Shown: positions 8,476 through 17,652, counted from the first letter of the stretch. The stretch: 47,236 nt of DNA from Bradyrhizobium sp. AS23.2 (GCF_001908185.1 NZ_LGHM01000012.1:1-47236); one strand, 5' to 3'. Numbers and translations are program-made. Notes: generated by a model not told the origin, from the sequence alone.

Positions 8476-9521
8476 TGCGGGCGGGACATTTCAAGCAGAG
8501 CTACCCCGAGCTGGTCGCGCTGACCGACTCCGGCGCGGTCAAGGCATGGACAGTGACGTTGCTGGTCGCCTGCATGGCCTTGCCGTGGGTTGCCAGCTCC
8601 TATGTACTGGCGCTGGCGACCACTATTCTCATCACCGGGATAGGCGTTGTGGGCCTCAACCTGCTGACAGGAGTGTGTGGCCTGATCTCGCTCGGTCATG
8701 CCGGTTTTCTGGCGATCGGCGCCTACACTGCGGCCGTCCTCGCCGTCGACTATGCGGTGCCTGTCGTTCCAGGCATCATCTGCGGCGGTCTTTTGGCGGC
8801 GGCATTATCCCTGCTGGTCGGCATTCCCTCGCTGCGGCTGAAGGGACTCTATCTGGCGATCACGACTCTCGCGTTCACGATCATCGTGACGCACTCGATC
8901 CTGAACCTGGATTGGCTGACGCGCGGATCGGCCGGCCTGTCGCTTCCGGCAGCCGATCTGCTCGGCGTTTCGCTCGCCGGCAAGGTGTCGTTCTATTATT
9001 TTAGCCTGGCGGTCTGTGTGCTGTTCGTTGCCGCGGCGACGAACCTGATGCGTAGCCGGATCGGACGCGCCTTTGTCGCCATCCGGGATCACGACATCGC
9101 GGCCGAGATGATGGGTATCAATCTGGTTGCCTACAAGCTGATGGCCTTTGCTCTCTCCGCGTTCTTCACCGGTGCGGCCGGGGCGCTCGCCGCCTACCAG
9201 GTGCGTTACATCAATGTCGATAGCTTTGCCGTACTCGTGAGCATCGAAGCTCTGGCGATGATCATCGTCGGGGGGCTGGGGTCGATCGCAGGCGCCATTC
9301 TCGGCACCATTTTCATGTCGCTGCTGCCCGAGTTCACCAGGTGGTTGTTCGATGCGCTTGGCAGCGGGTTGACGGAGACCTTTTCGACACGCGCGCTCGA
9401 AGTGCGAGGTCTGATCTATGGCGTCGTGATCATGACCGTACTGCGGGTACAGCCCGACGGACTGATCGGGCTGTGGCGCGATGCGAAGCGACTTTGGAGC
9501 AACTGGCCGTTCCGTTACTGA
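8475..9521 (+). CDS. livM: branched-chain-type ABC permease LivM
   Basis: 348-residue second permease of the importer. It has about eight to ten hydrophobic helices and the LivM marks GLNLLTGVCGLISLGHAGFL, IPSLRLKGLYLAITTLAF and AMIIVGGLGSIAGAILG. The start codon overlaps the livH stop by one base (TGATG). The N-terminus carries about 25 hydrophilic residues before the first helix (MRAGHFKQSY), normal for LivM. It forms the transmembrane channel with LivH, energised by LivF and LivG and supplied by the binding protein that follows. Confidence 0.92.
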   Translation: MRAGHFKQSYPELVALTDSGAVKAWTVTLLVACMALPWVASSYVLALATTILITGIGVVGLNLLTGVCGLISLGHAGFLAIGAYTAAVLAVDYAVPVVPGIICGGLLAAALSLLVGIPSLRLKGLYLAITTLAFTIIVTHSILNLDWLTRGSAGLSLPAADLLGVSLAGKVSFYYFSLAVCVLFVAAATNLMRSRIGRAFVAIRDHDIAAEMMGINLVAYKLMAFALSAFFTGAAGALAAYQVRYINVDSFAVLVSIEALAMIIVGGLGSIAGAILGTIFMSLLPEFTRWLFDALGSGLTETFSTRALEVRGLIYGVVIMTVLRVQPDGLIGLWRDAKRLWSNWPFRY

Positions 9522-9549
9522 AATCCATAGAAACGACAGGGAGAAAGTG

Positions 9550-10716
9550 ATGCATTTGATGAGAAGAGTCGCGGGCGTTCTGATGCTGGGGGCACTTGCC
9601 GGTACTGCGCATGCAGCTGACCCCGGAATCACCGACAGAGAGATCAAGATTGGCGAGGTGCTGCCGCTCACTGGACCCGTGAGCTTTGCCGGCGAAGCGC
9701 ACTATCTCGGCACCAAGGTCGCGCTTGCGGAAGCCAATGCTACCGGCGGAGTGGCGGGGCGCAAAGTTGTTGCGGTGACCGAGGACGACGGTTATGTCCC
9801 GGCGCGCGCGTTCCAGGCGGCCCAGAAGCTCTTGGCCGAAGGCGTGTTCGCCGTTACCGGAACTTCCGGCACCAGTCATCTGAACGCGATGATGCCGCTG
9901 TTCATCGAACAGAAGGTCCTCACCATCGTTTCGATTAATCCGGCCGAGCAGGCCTACAATCCGGTCAAGAAGAACATCTTTGTCATCGGGACCGACTATG
10001 GCAACGCCCTTTATGCGGTGGTCAAGTACGCGGTCGAAAAGTTGGGCAAGAAGGACGCCCGTTTCGGCGTGATCTACCAGGACGACGACTTCGGTGCGAA
10101 CAACCTGCTCGGCTACCAGCGCGCGGTTAAGGACTTTGGTTTGAAGAACGTGCTGGAGATTCCGTATAAGCGCGGCCAGAAGGACTTCTCGGCCGAAATG
10201 CTGCGCGTCCAGAATGAGAATGTGGGGTTCATCGCGTCGGGCGGCATCATTGCGGAGAACGTCGCGATTTTCAAGGAAGCCAAGAAGCTCGGCTTGAAGG
10301 ATTTGCGTGTTGGGACGGTGTGGACCGCCCACCTCCCCATCGTGCAGCAGCTCTCAGGCGAGGCGGGTGACGGCTACTACACGGCCGATTACATGTCCGA
10401 CCTTTCCGACGCCGACGCCGCGCCGTTCGTGGAAGTCGCCAAGAAGTATCTCTCCGCCGACGAGATGAAGAAGGTGAACCGCTACACCATGGCGTCCTAC
10501 AGTGGCGCCAGCATCCTGATCCAGTCGATGCGTGCCTGCGAAAAGGATCTCACACGCGATTGCGTCATCGGCCAACTCGAGAGCGGCAAGAAGTTTTCCG
10601 TGAACGGCGCCACGGCTCCGTTCGGCTTTTCGCCCAGCAAGCACTTCTCTGACTCGCCGGTGCGCGTCTTGCAGAACGATTTCAAGAATGCGCGCTTTGT
10701 CCGCGTCCCAGAGTAG
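9550..10716 (+). CDS. periplasmic substrate-binding protein of the Liv-type importer
   Basis: 388-residue type I periplasmic binding protein (LivJ/LivK-like, Peripla_BP_6). The signal peptide is clear (MHLMRRVAGVLMLGALAGTA, cleavage near AHA-AD, residue 22). The mature part starts with ITDREIKIGEVLPLTGPVSF, and has VAVTEDDGYVPARAFQAAQKLL and VTGTSGTSHLNAMMPLF, all typical of the family. The start ATG follows GGGAGAAAGTG; an upstream in-frame extension lacks a signal sequence. It would deliver the acid substrate to LivHM. A weak hairpin (GGGCT / AGCCC, 10716-10730) overlaps its stop. The ligand cannot be told from sequence; proteins of this group near CoA ligases often bind aromatic or branched acids rather than amino acids. 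Confidence 0.9.
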   Translation: MHLMRRVAGVLMLGALAGTAHAADPGITDREIKIGEVLPLTGPVSFAGEAHYLGTKVALAEANATGGVAGRKVVAVTEDDGYVPARAFQAAQKLLAEGVFAVTGTSGTSHLNAMMPLFIEQKVLTIVSINPAEQAYNPVKKNIFVIGTDYGNALYAVVKYAVEKLGKKDARFGVIYQDDDFGANNLLGYQRAVKDFGLKNVLEIPYKRGQKDFSAEMLRVQNENVGFIASGGIIAENVAIFKEAKKLGLKDLRVGTVWTAHLPIVQQLSGEAGDGYYTADYMSDLSDADAAPFVEVAKKYLSADEMKKVNRYTMASYSGASILIQSMRACEKDLTRDCVIGQLESGKKFSVNGATAPFGFSPSKHFSDSPVRVLQNDFKNARFVRVPE

Positions 10717-10804
10717 GGCTGCATAAGCCCATGCTTTCACGCCCGTTTTCTGCGTTCGAAATGCTATATGTAGGATCGCAGAATCGGCACGAAGGGACGA
10801 ATTG

Positions 10805-11404
10805 ATGGCAAGGACCACAGGCTCGACCGGGGTTAAGACCAAGGAGACCATCCGGAAGGCCGCCATCAAACGCATCTATCAGCATGGTTTCGAGGCGATG
10901 AAGCTTCGCGACCTTGCTGATGATGTCGGAATCCAGGCCGGGTCGCTCTATAACTACATAAAATACAAGGAAGATTTCCTTTACTCGCTGCTCAAGGAGG
11001 TTCTGCTCGAACTGCTTGACGGTCTGGCGAAGGATCTGAACGGCCCCGAGACGCCGCTTGCGGCCCTCGAGGCGTTCGTTGCATTCCACCTGCGCTGGCA
11101 CACGGCTCGGCGGGAGGAGGTCTTCATCGGCAACATGGAGCTCCGCAGCCTATCCGGGCCTCATCTGAACGAGATCGTGCGGCTTCGCGAAACGTACGAA
11201 CGGAAGCTGCGCGATATCCTCGAGTGGGGAAACAAGGAAAAGATCTGGCGGGTGCGTGATCCCAAAGTGACGACTTACGCAGTGATCGCCATGCTCACCG
11301 GCGTGTGCAACTGGTATCGCCCCCGAGGGAGATTGTCTCAGGACGAGATCATCGAAATCTACCGCGAATTGGTGCTGCAAGGTATCGGCCTGATCAAGAA
11401 GTAG
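10805..11404 (+). CDS. TetR-family transcriptional regulator
   Basis: 199-residue regulator. The N-terminal helix-turn-helix is clear: IRKAAIKRIYQHGFEAMKLR, then LADDVGIQAGSLYNYIKYKE (about 38-57). The ligand domain ends with a WYRPRGRLSQDEIIEIYREL segment found in TetR proteins of fatty-acyl and steroid catabolism (KstR2-like group), which generally sense acyl-CoA. ATG at 10805 is preferred to the TTG one codon earlier. The gene follows the binding protein on the same strand and precedes the PaaK-like ligase. Three copies of a palindromic site at the promoters of the island are its likely targets; release by a pathway CoA thioester is inference from the family. Confidence 0.9.
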   Translation: MARTTGSTGVKTKETIRKAAIKRIYQHGFEAMKLRDLADDVGIQAGSLYNYIKYKEDFLYSLLKEVLLELLDGLAKDLNGPETPLAALEAFVAFHLRWHTARREEVFIGNMELRSLSGPHLNEIVRLRETYERKLRDILEWGNKEKIWRVRDPKVTTYAVIAMLTGVCNWYRPRGRLSQDEIIEIYRELVLQGIGLIKK

Positions 11405-11452
11405 CGCGCCCCGGCTGGTCCGAGCCGCGTCGCTGCTGTGACTAATAAAAAA

Positions 11453-11474
11453 ACGGTCAACCGCTTGTTTTTTT
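11453..11474 (+). promoter_or_regulatory. operator-like palindrome, copy 3 of 3
   Basis: Begins ACGGTCAACCG followed by CTTG and a T-run, and matches copy 1 at 20 of 22 positions. Flanked by an A-run on the left, giving AAACGGT-CA-ACCGCTT, a 7-2-7 inverted repeat with one mismatch. It lies just after the TetR gene and about 78 bases before the PaaK-like ligase, at the head of the ligase-carboxylase-lyase operon. Confidence 0.7.
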
Positions 11475-11551
11475 GCGCGAGGCCATCTAACAATTGAGTG
11501 TCTCGACCGGGCATCATTGTTCGATGTGGACCGCAAAAGACGGAGAGTGAG

Positions 11552-12937
11552 ATGCGATTTCGTAAGCCGTTGGCATTTTCCCATGCGATTGCCGCGACCT
11601 TCAGCGGGGTGGAGACAGCGTCCCCGTCGGCGATCCGCGATCTTCAGGAACATCGTCTCAGGGTGCAGCTCGATTATCTCGCGGCGCGATCGGCCTTTTA
11701 TCGGCGCCGCTTCCGCGCGGCGAATATCGACGTGTCGCGTATCCGTACGATCGAGGATCTGGCGCGCGTGCCGTTCACGACCAAGCAGGACTTGCGCGAC
11801 AGCCTTGCCGCAATGCCCCCGCTCGGCGAACATCTTGCAGCGTCGCTCGAAGACGTGGTGCAGATCCAGGCGTCCTCTGGCACGACGGGCAGTCCGTCCT
11901 ATGTCGGTTTGACTGAGGCAGATGTGCTTGCCTGGCAGGAAATGACTGCGCGCGCACTGTTCGCGTGCGGGATGAGGCCGGGAGATCTCGTGCTGCACGG
12001 CTTCTCCATGAGCAAGGGATTTGTTGGCGGCATTCCGATTTTCCAGGCGATCCAGTATCTGGGTGCGCGCGATATTCCGATCGGCGCGGACGGCGGTTTC
12101 GACCGGCTGCTGATCGCCTGCCGCGATCTTCGTCCGCGTTGCATCGTCGGCACTCCGAACTTTCTGCTCTTCCTCGCAGAGAAGGCAAAGGAGCTCGCTG
12201 GTGTCGAAGCGGCCGACCTCGGGGTCGAATGCCTGATCGTGGGCGGGGAGCCCGGCGGCGGCATTCCGGCCGTGCGTCAGGCCATCGAGCAGCGCTGGAA
12301 TGCGACCTGCCGCGAGCTGATGGGTGGCACCGATCTGGGGTGCACTTATTGGGCCGAGAGCAACGCCGACGGCGGCATGTACATGGTCGCGCCCGATCAT
12401 ATCCTGGTTGAGCTGATCGATCCGGAAAGCGGCGACGTTCGGCCTTTCGATGTCGGCGCGACGGGCGAGCTTGTCTATACTGCGCTTGGCCGCGAGGCGT
12501 CGCCGGTGTTGCGGTTCCGAAGTGGCGACCATGTCATCGTGACGAGCGACGGGCGCTCGGGCGGGGTGCGGACAACGCCCGCCGTCCGGTGTTTCGGTCG
12601 CACCGACGACATGCTGATCGTGCGTGGGGTCAATCTGTTTCCGTCGGCGGTCCAGGACGTCGTTGCCGCGACGCCGGGGACAAATCGCGTCATGCGCGTT
12701 GTCGCCGACTTCCCCGGTCACACGACCCAAGACAATCTGAAGGTTCTCGTCGAGCGCGCCGAGGGAGCGGATCCGAAAGGCGATGCGGTTCTCAAGAGCA
12801 ATATTGAGGGACGCATTCGAAACGCGCTGTCGGTCAAGGCCGACGTCACGATCATCGACGCGAATTTCTTCGAAAAGCCCGGCGCGCGAAAGGTGTCGTT
12901 GACGCTGCGAAAGATGCCTGAATTGAGGGGGATGTGA
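11552..12937 (+). CDS. phenylacetate-CoA ligase-like AMP-dependent ligase (PaaK family)
   Basis: 461-residue adenylate-forming CoA ligase of the PaaK branch. Marks: HRLRVQLDYLAARSAFYRRR (the PaaK start), IEDLARVPFTTKQDLRDS, the phosphate loop QASSGTTGSPSYVGLT (about 110-125), GGTDLGCTYWAES, and a C-terminal GRTDDMLIVRGVNLFPSAVQ. PaaK-type enzymes activate aryl-acetic, benzoic or other acids at the cytosolic side; the true substrate here is unknown. ATG at 11552 follows GGAGAGTGAG; an in-frame GTG at 11498 would add 18 unlikely residues. It is the first gene of a unit running into the carboxylase subunits (4-base gap), so its product is probably fed to that pathway. Confidence 0.85.
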   Translation: MRFRKPLAFSHAIAATFSGVETASPSAIRDLQEHRLRVQLDYLAARSAFYRRRFRAANIDVSRIRTIEDLARVPFTTKQDLRDSLAAMPPLGEHLAASLEDVVQIQASSGTTGSPSYVGLTEADVLAWQEMTARALFACGMRPGDLVLHGFSMSKGFVGGIPIFQAIQYLGARDIPIGADGGFDRLLIACRDLRPRCIVGTPNFLLFLAEKAKELAGVEAADLGVECLIVGGEPGGGIPAVRQAIEQRWNATCRELMGGTDLGCTYWAESNADGGMYMVAPDHILVELIDPESGDVRPFDVGATGELVYTALGREASPVLRFRSGDHVIVTSDGRSGGVRTTPAVRCFGRTDDMLIVRGVNLFPSAVQDVVAATPGTNRVMRVVADFPGHTTQDNLKVLVERAEGADPKGDAVLKSNIEGRIRNALSVKADVTIIDANFFEKPGARKVSLTLRKMPELRGM

Positions 12938-12941
12938 GGGT

Positions 12942-14558
12942 ATGACTGGCGGACTGGTCGAGAACCTCGAGACGGCATCAGTTGCTTCAGAAGCGGATCT
13001 GAACCGAGAAGCCTATCGGAAGCTGCTGGATGATCTGTTTGAGCGACGCCGAGCGGCGAGAGTCGGGGGGCCCGACGCCGCACGGCGAAAGCATCGCGAG
13101 CGCGGCAAGCTCCTGGCGCGCGAGCGCATCGATGCCTTGATTGATCCAGGCTCGCCCTTTCTCGAACTGGCCGATCTTGCCGGCGAGGGACTCTACGAAG
13201 GTGTTCCCCCAGGCGCGGGCCTGATCACAGGCGTCGGCACGATTGCCGGGCGTTCATGCATGATCATCGCCAACGACGCCACGGTGAAGGGTGGCACGTA
13301 TTTTGGAATGACCTGCCGGAAGCACGTGCGCGCGCAGCGCTTCGCCTGGGACAACCGCCTGCCTTGCATCACGCTGGTGGACTCCGGCGGTGCATTCCTG
13401 CCCGATCAGGCCAACATCTTTCCCGATGAGGGGCTGTTCGGCTCGATCTTCCATAACCAGGTTGGAATGTCCGCGGACGGCGTTCCGCAGATCGCTGTTG
13501 TGCTGGGCGCTTGTACGGCCGGCGGTGCCTACATTCCAGCGCTGTGCGACGAGGTCGTGATCGTGCGGGGGCAGGGGTTTATGTACCTTGGCGGACCGCA
13601 GCTCGTTCAGGCCGCGACGGGCGAACAGACCGATGCCGAGGCCTTGGGTGGTGCGACGATGCACAGCCGCGTGAGCGGAGTGACCGATCATCTGGCCGAG
13701 AACGATGCCCATGCATTGTCCATCACGCGCCGGCTTGTCGCGGAATTGCCGGCTTCCGCCAGCCCGCGCCGGACGCAAGCTGCTCCGGCGCCTGCGCTGC
13801 ATCCGGCCGAGCGGATTTACGAGATCGTGAGCCGTGATGCTCGCAAGCCGACCGATACCCGGGCCATCCTCAAGTGCCTGCTGGATGCGGGCGAGTTGCA
13901 GGAGTTCAAGGCCGAGTACGGCAACACGCTGATCACGGGATTTGGTCGCATCAACGGCCACCAAGTTGGAATTCTGGCGAATGCCGGCGTCCTGTTCACC
14001 GAGTCCGCGCTGAAGGCAACCCACTTCATCAATCTGTGTTGCCAGCGCGATGTTCCGCTGTTGTTTCTGGCCGACGTTTCGGGCTTCATGGTCGGGCGCG
14101 AAGCAGAGGCTGGCGGCATCGCGAAGGCCGGCGCGAAGTTCATCACGGCGATGAGCTCCGCATCCGTGCCGAAGTACACGATCATCGTCGGCGGATCATA
14201 CGGCGCGGGATATCTCGCGATGTGTGGGCGGGCCTTTCGCCCCACGGCCATGTTCATGTGGCCGAACGGGCGTGCTGCGATCATGGGGCCTGAGCAGGCG
14301 GCGACGACGCTTGCGCTGGTGCGGCGGCAAATCGCCGAGCGCAATGGTCAGGAGTGGACCGCGGAGGTGGAGAAAGCGTTCAAGGACCCGATCCGGCGCG
14401 AGTACGAAACCTTCGCCAACGCCTACAATTTTGCCCGGCATCTGTGGGTCGACGGGGTGATCGAGCCGGCGGAAACGCGGGATGTGATGACGTTGTTGCT
14501 CGATATTGCAAGCCGGACTCCGCGTCGCGAGACGCGATTCGGCGTGTTTCGCATGTGA
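12942..14558 (+). CDS. acyl-CoA carboxylase, carboxyltransferase (beta) subunit, MCC/GCC-like
   Basis: 538-residue carboxyltransferase subunit of a biotin-dependent acyl-CoA carboxylase. It moves CO2 from carboxybiotin to an unsaturated acyl-CoA. It has the N-terminal RKHRERGKLLARERIDALID, the acyl-CoA-binding half with LVDSGGAFLPDQANIFPDE, and the C-terminal half with LADVSGFMVGREAEAGGIAK, GGSYGAGYLAMCGRAF and MWPNGRAAIMGPEQAA. These match methylcrotonyl-CoA and geranyl-CoA carboxylases (LiuB, AtuC) better than propionyl- or acetyl-CoA carboxylases. Which acyl-CoA is used is not settled. Its partner, the biotin-carrying subunit, starts 14 bases later. Confidence 0.9.
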   Translation: MTGGLVENLETASVASEADLNREAYRKLLDDLFERRRAARVGGPDAARRKHRERGKLLARERIDALIDPGSPFLELADLAGEGLYEGVPPGAGLITGVGTIAGRSCMIIANDATVKGGTYFGMTCRKHVRAQRFAWDNRLPCITLVDSGGAFLPDQANIFPDEGLFGSIFHNQVGMSADGVPQIAVVLGACTAGGAYIPALCDEVVIVRGQGFMYLGGPQLVQAATGEQTDAEALGGATMHSRVSGVTDHLAENDAHALSITRRLVAELPASASPRRTQAAPAPALHPAERIYEIVSRDARKPTDTRAILKCLLDAGELQEFKAEYGNTLITGFGRINGHQVGILANAGVLFTESALKATHFINLCCQRDVPLLFLADVSGFMVGREAEAGGIAKAGAKFITAMSSASVPKYTIIVGGSYGAGYLAMCGRAFRPTAMFMWPNGRAAIMGPEQAATTLALVRRQIAERNGQEWTAEVEKAFKDPIRREYETFANAYNFARHLWVDGVIEPAETRDVMTLLLDIASRTPRRETRFGVFRM

Positions 14559-14572
14559 GGCGGAGTAGTCGC

Positions 14573-16555
14573 GTGTTTCGCAAGATTCTTGTCGCCAATC
14601 GTGGTGAAATCGCCTGCCGGATTGCCCGGACTTGTCGTCGTCTCGGAATCGAGGTCGCAACGGTACATTCGGCCGCCGACCGCACCGCGCTCCACGTGCG
14701 CGAGATAGGTGAATCGGTAGAGATCGGGGCCGCGGCCGCAGGCGACAGTTACCTCGTTATCGAGCGTATCATCGAGGCCGCCCGGCGCGTCGGCGCCGAC
14801 GCGGTTCATCCCGGCTACGGCTTTCTCGCCGAGAACGGCGACTTCGCGGAGGCTCTGAAAGAACACGGGATAGCCTTCATCGGACCGTCGCCGCAGGTGC
14901 TCAGAGACTTCGGCAACAAGGCCTCCGCCAAGCAGGTGGCGCGGCGCGCAGGCGTTCCCGTGGTTCCCGGGACGGATGAGCCCAGCGCTTCCGTCGAGGA
15001 CATCGCGGCCGCCGTCGCAACCATGCGTCTTCCGGTTCTGCTCAAGGCGGCCGCCGGCGGCGGCGGCAAGGGGATGCGCGTCGTGACGAATGCCGCGACA
15101 GTGCGGGCCGACATCGCGGCCGCGATGCGCGAAGGCAAGAGTTCGTTCGGTGATCCACGTCTGATCGTCGAACAATTTCTGCCCGATGCCCGTCACATCG
15201 AGGTCCAGATCCTCGGCGACGGACAAGGTAACGTCATTCATCTGTTCGATCGTGAGTGCAGCCTGCAGAGGCGGCACCAGAAGGTGATCGAAGAAGCCCC
15301 GGTCCTCAGCCTTGAACCGGCTCTGCGCGCCGAAATCCTGGCGCATGCAGTTCGGCTTGGCGCCAAGGTTCGCTATGCTGGCCTTGGCACGGTGGAGTTC
15401 ATCGTGAAGGATGGAGCCGCCTTCTTCCTCGAGGTGAATCCGCGCATTCAGGTCGAGCACCCGACGACCGAATTGATTACCGATCTCGACCTGGTCGAAC
15501 TGCAGATCCGCGCCGTCGCGACCGGCCGGTTGCCGCTCTCGCAGGCCGACGTATCGGCTTCCGGTGTAGCGGTCGAGGCGCGGCTTTATGCCGAGGATGC
15601 CGACAAGGGCTTTTTGCCGTCTACGGGGACGATCGAGAAACTGCATCTGACGGATATGGTTCGGGTCGATGCGGGCGTTGCTGCGGGAATGCCGATCACG
15701 CCCTATTATGACCCTATGATCGCCAAGCTGATCGCGATCGGGGCGACGCGTGAGGAGGCCTATTCAAGGCTGGCGATGGCACTGCGCGACTGCAGCGTCG
15801 GTGGCGTGACGACCAATTTGGGCTTTCTTCACCGCATCGTTGCCGAGCCCGCCGTGCTGTCGAACGAAGTGCATACCGGGACCATCGACGCGATGACGGC
15901 CGCGAGCGGGGAAGCGGTCAGGCACCCGCTAGAAGTGCACATCGCCGCAGGCCTGTGGCTATGGGCACGAAAGGATCGGACATGGTGCGGTTGTGAAGGA
16001 TTGACCGCATGGCGGCTGGGCGTGGGCAAGTCCGAGCCTGCAACGGTGCCGACGCTGCGGCTTGTCGCGTCGGGCCGGAACCACGAGGTGACGTTTGGCT
16101 ATGCCGGCGGACGGGATCGTCTTGTGGTCGGCGTCGATGGAAATGTTCGGACGCTCGATTTCCATGCACACGACAATGGTACGACTATGGTTTCGTGCGA
16201 TGGACTCGCGATAACGGTCACGCCGGTGCTGTCGGATACGTTCGCCGGTTTCGCGTCCGCCATTGCGAGCTCCAGCTTCGAGGTGCATCCTTATCTGTCG
16301 GGCTCGCTGCTCGCGCAGGCCGGCGCCGGTGATGGGCAGGTTCGTGCGCCCATGATGGGCCGCATCGTGTCGGTTCATGCGGAGCAGGGGCAGCTGATCG
16401 CCGCCGGCGACGTGCTTGCGGTGATGGAGTCGATGAAAATGGAGCTGTCCATCGTTGCGCCGTTTGCAGGTCGGGTCACTGCCATCGAGTGTCCGGTGGG
16501 AGGCACCGTCGAGCGCGATCAGGTGGTGTTCGTCGTGACGCCGGAATCGGAGTAA
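14573..16555 (+). CDS. acyl-CoA carboxylase, biotin carboxylase/BCCP (alpha) subunit
   Basis: 660-residue alpha subunit that carboxylates its own biotin using ATP and bicarbonate. The biotin-carboxylase domain begins at VFRKILVANRGEIACRIART. It includes the ATP-grasp glycine loop KAAAGGGGKGMRVV, the EVNPRIQVEHP catalytic segment and the GFLPSTGTIEKL C-terminal part. The biotin domain at the end has the site ESMKM, with the biotinylated Lys at about 622, in the usual position 35-40 residues from the end. GTG at 14573 is taken as start because the family N-terminus begins exactly there; the open frame extends further upstream only as overlap with the beta subunit. LiuD/AtuF-like by context. Confidence 0.92.
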   Translation: MFRKILVANRGEIACRIARTCRRLGIEVATVHSAADRTALHVREIGESVEIGAAAAGDSYLVIERIIEAARRVGADAVHPGYGFLAENGDFAEALKEHGIAFIGPSPQVLRDFGNKASAKQVARRAGVPVVPGTDEPSASVEDIAAAVATMRLPVLLKAAAGGGGKGMRVVTNAATVRADIAAAMREGKSSFGDPRLIVEQFLPDARHIEVQILGDGQGNVIHLFDRECSLQRRHQKVIEEAPVLSLEPALRAEILAHAVRLGAKVRYAGLGTVEFIVKDGAAFFLEVNPRIQVEHPTTELITDLDLVELQIRAVATGRLPLSQADVSASGVAVEARLYAEDADKGFLPSTGTIEKLHLTDMVRVDAGVAAGMPITPYYDPMIAKLIAIGATREEAYSRLAMALRDCSVGGVTTNLGFLHRIVAEPAVLSNEVHTGTIDAMTAASGEAVRHPLEVHIAAGLWLWARKDRTWCGCEGLTAWRLGVGKSEPATVPTLRLVASGRNHEVTFGYAGGRDRLVVGVDGNVRTLDFHAHDNGTTMVSCDGLAITVTPVLSDTFAGFASAIASSSFEVHPYLSGSLLAQAGAGDGQVRAPMMGRIVSVHAEQGQLIAAGDVLAVMESMKMELSIVAPFAGRVTAIECPVGGTVERDQVVFVVTPESE

Positions 16556-16561
16556 GTTTCC

Positions 16562-17524
16562 ATGAGCGATCTGCCGTCGCATATCGAGATCCACGAGGAG
16601 GGACCCCGAGAGGGGTTCCAGTTCGAGAAGACGATATACCCTTTGGCGGATCGGGTCGCCCTGGTTGACGCGCTGTCGCGAACAGGACTGAAGCAGATCC
16701 AGGTGGCATCGTTCGTCAATCCGAAACGCGTGCCGCAGATGGCGGATGCCGCCGAACTCTTCGCGCACATCGAGAAAGTTCCCGGTGTCGCGCATACCGC
16801 ATTGTGGCTGAACGAGAATGGGTTCAGGCAAGCGGCGGGCGCGCGAAACGTTGATCTCAAGGGGATATTGCTGTTCTACGCCTCCAACGCGTTCGCGTTG
16901 CAAAACAACGGGCGTACTGCCGAGGCCATGCTGCAGCAACAGGATGACTGGATTCGGCTCTACGATGAGGCGGGTGTATCTGTTCAGGCCGCTTACATCA
17001 TGACGGCATTCGGCTGCAACCTGCAGGGCGATGTTCCGGTCTCGGCCGTCACTGACCAGGTGCGGTGGATTGTGGATCGCTGCGGGAGGGATCGTCGCCC
17101 GCTTCCGGCGATCTACCTTGCCGACACGGTGGGGTGGGCCGTGCCGACCGAGATCGAACGTCGCGTCGGAGCCGTTCGCGAAGTCGCACCCGATGCGCGG
17201 ATCGGATTGCACCTCCACGATACGCGCGGTAGCGGGCCCGCCAGCTTTTACGCTGCCCTGCGCATGGGGGTCGATCTGTTCGACAGCTCCGTCGCCGGAT
17301 TGGGCGGCTGTCCGTTTGCCGGACACGATAACGGGGCGGCAGCCGGGAATGTTTGTACCGAAGACATGGTCTTCATGGCGCATGAAATGGGAATCGCAAC
17401 CGGCGTCGACCTCGATGCGCTGATCGAGGCCGCGCGGCTGGCTGAGCGGATCATTGGCCGTCCTCTTGGCGGACGGGTCATGCACAGTGGCTCGCTGAGC
17501 CGGTTCCGGACCCGGCATGAGTGA
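16562..17524 (+). CDS. HMG-CoA lyase-like protein (divergent)
   Basis: 320-residue TIM-barrel protein of the HMG-CoA lyase family. In the leucine and terpenoid pathways the lyase splits a 3-hydroxy-3-methylglutaryl-type CoA to acetoacetate (or acetate) plus an acyl-CoA. Metal and catalytic positions seen: H217 and H219 (GLHLHDTRG), N263 (GNVCTED), the catalytic Cys250 in SVAGLGGCPFAG, and Arg16. The metal-binding aspartate of the family motif (PRDGLQ) is Glu17 here (GPREGFQ), an unusual change. It starts 7 bases after the carboxylase alpha subunit, which supports a lyase acting on the carboxylated, hydrated product. Whether it cleaves HMG-CoA itself or a longer homologue is open. Confidence 0.85.
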   Translation: MSDLPSHIEIHEEGPREGFQFEKTIYPLADRVALVDALSRTGLKQIQVASFVNPKRVPQMADAAELFAHIEKVPGVAHTALWLNENGFRQAAGARNVDLKGILLFYASNAFALQNNGRTAEAMLQQQDDWIRLYDEAGVSVQAAYIMTAFGCNLQGDVPVSAVTDQVRWIVDRCGRDRRPLPAIYLADTVGWAVPTEIERRVGAVREVAPDARIGLHLHDTRGSGPASFYAALRMGVDLFDSSVAGLGGCPFAGHDNGAAAGNVCTEDMVFMAHEMGIATGVDLDALIEAARLAERIIGRPLGGRVMHSGSLSRFRTRHE

Positions 17525-17532
17525 GAAGATCA

Positions 17533-17553
17533 TCAGGTCGTAGGTCGACCTGA
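17533..17553 (+). other. inverted repeat between lyase and crotonase genes
   Basis: TCAGGTCG / CGACCTGA, an 8-base perfect stem with a 5-base loop, 9 bases after the lyase stop and about 100 bases before the next start. There is no T run after it, so it is a weak terminator candidate. It could reduce read-through into the last two genes or be a protein site. Confidence 0.4.
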
Positions 17554-17652
17554 GCGCTGGAAGTGCTCGGCAATGGAGATGACGATCTGAACGCCCAAGA
17601 GGCTCGCAGGTGGGCGTCGCCAACCGCAGGAATATCAAGAGGGAGAACATCC

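Noticed and set aside
11150..12730. 526-residue open frame on the minus strand
   Set aside because: Antisense to the TetR and PaaK-like genes and runs through the operator copy; no family features.
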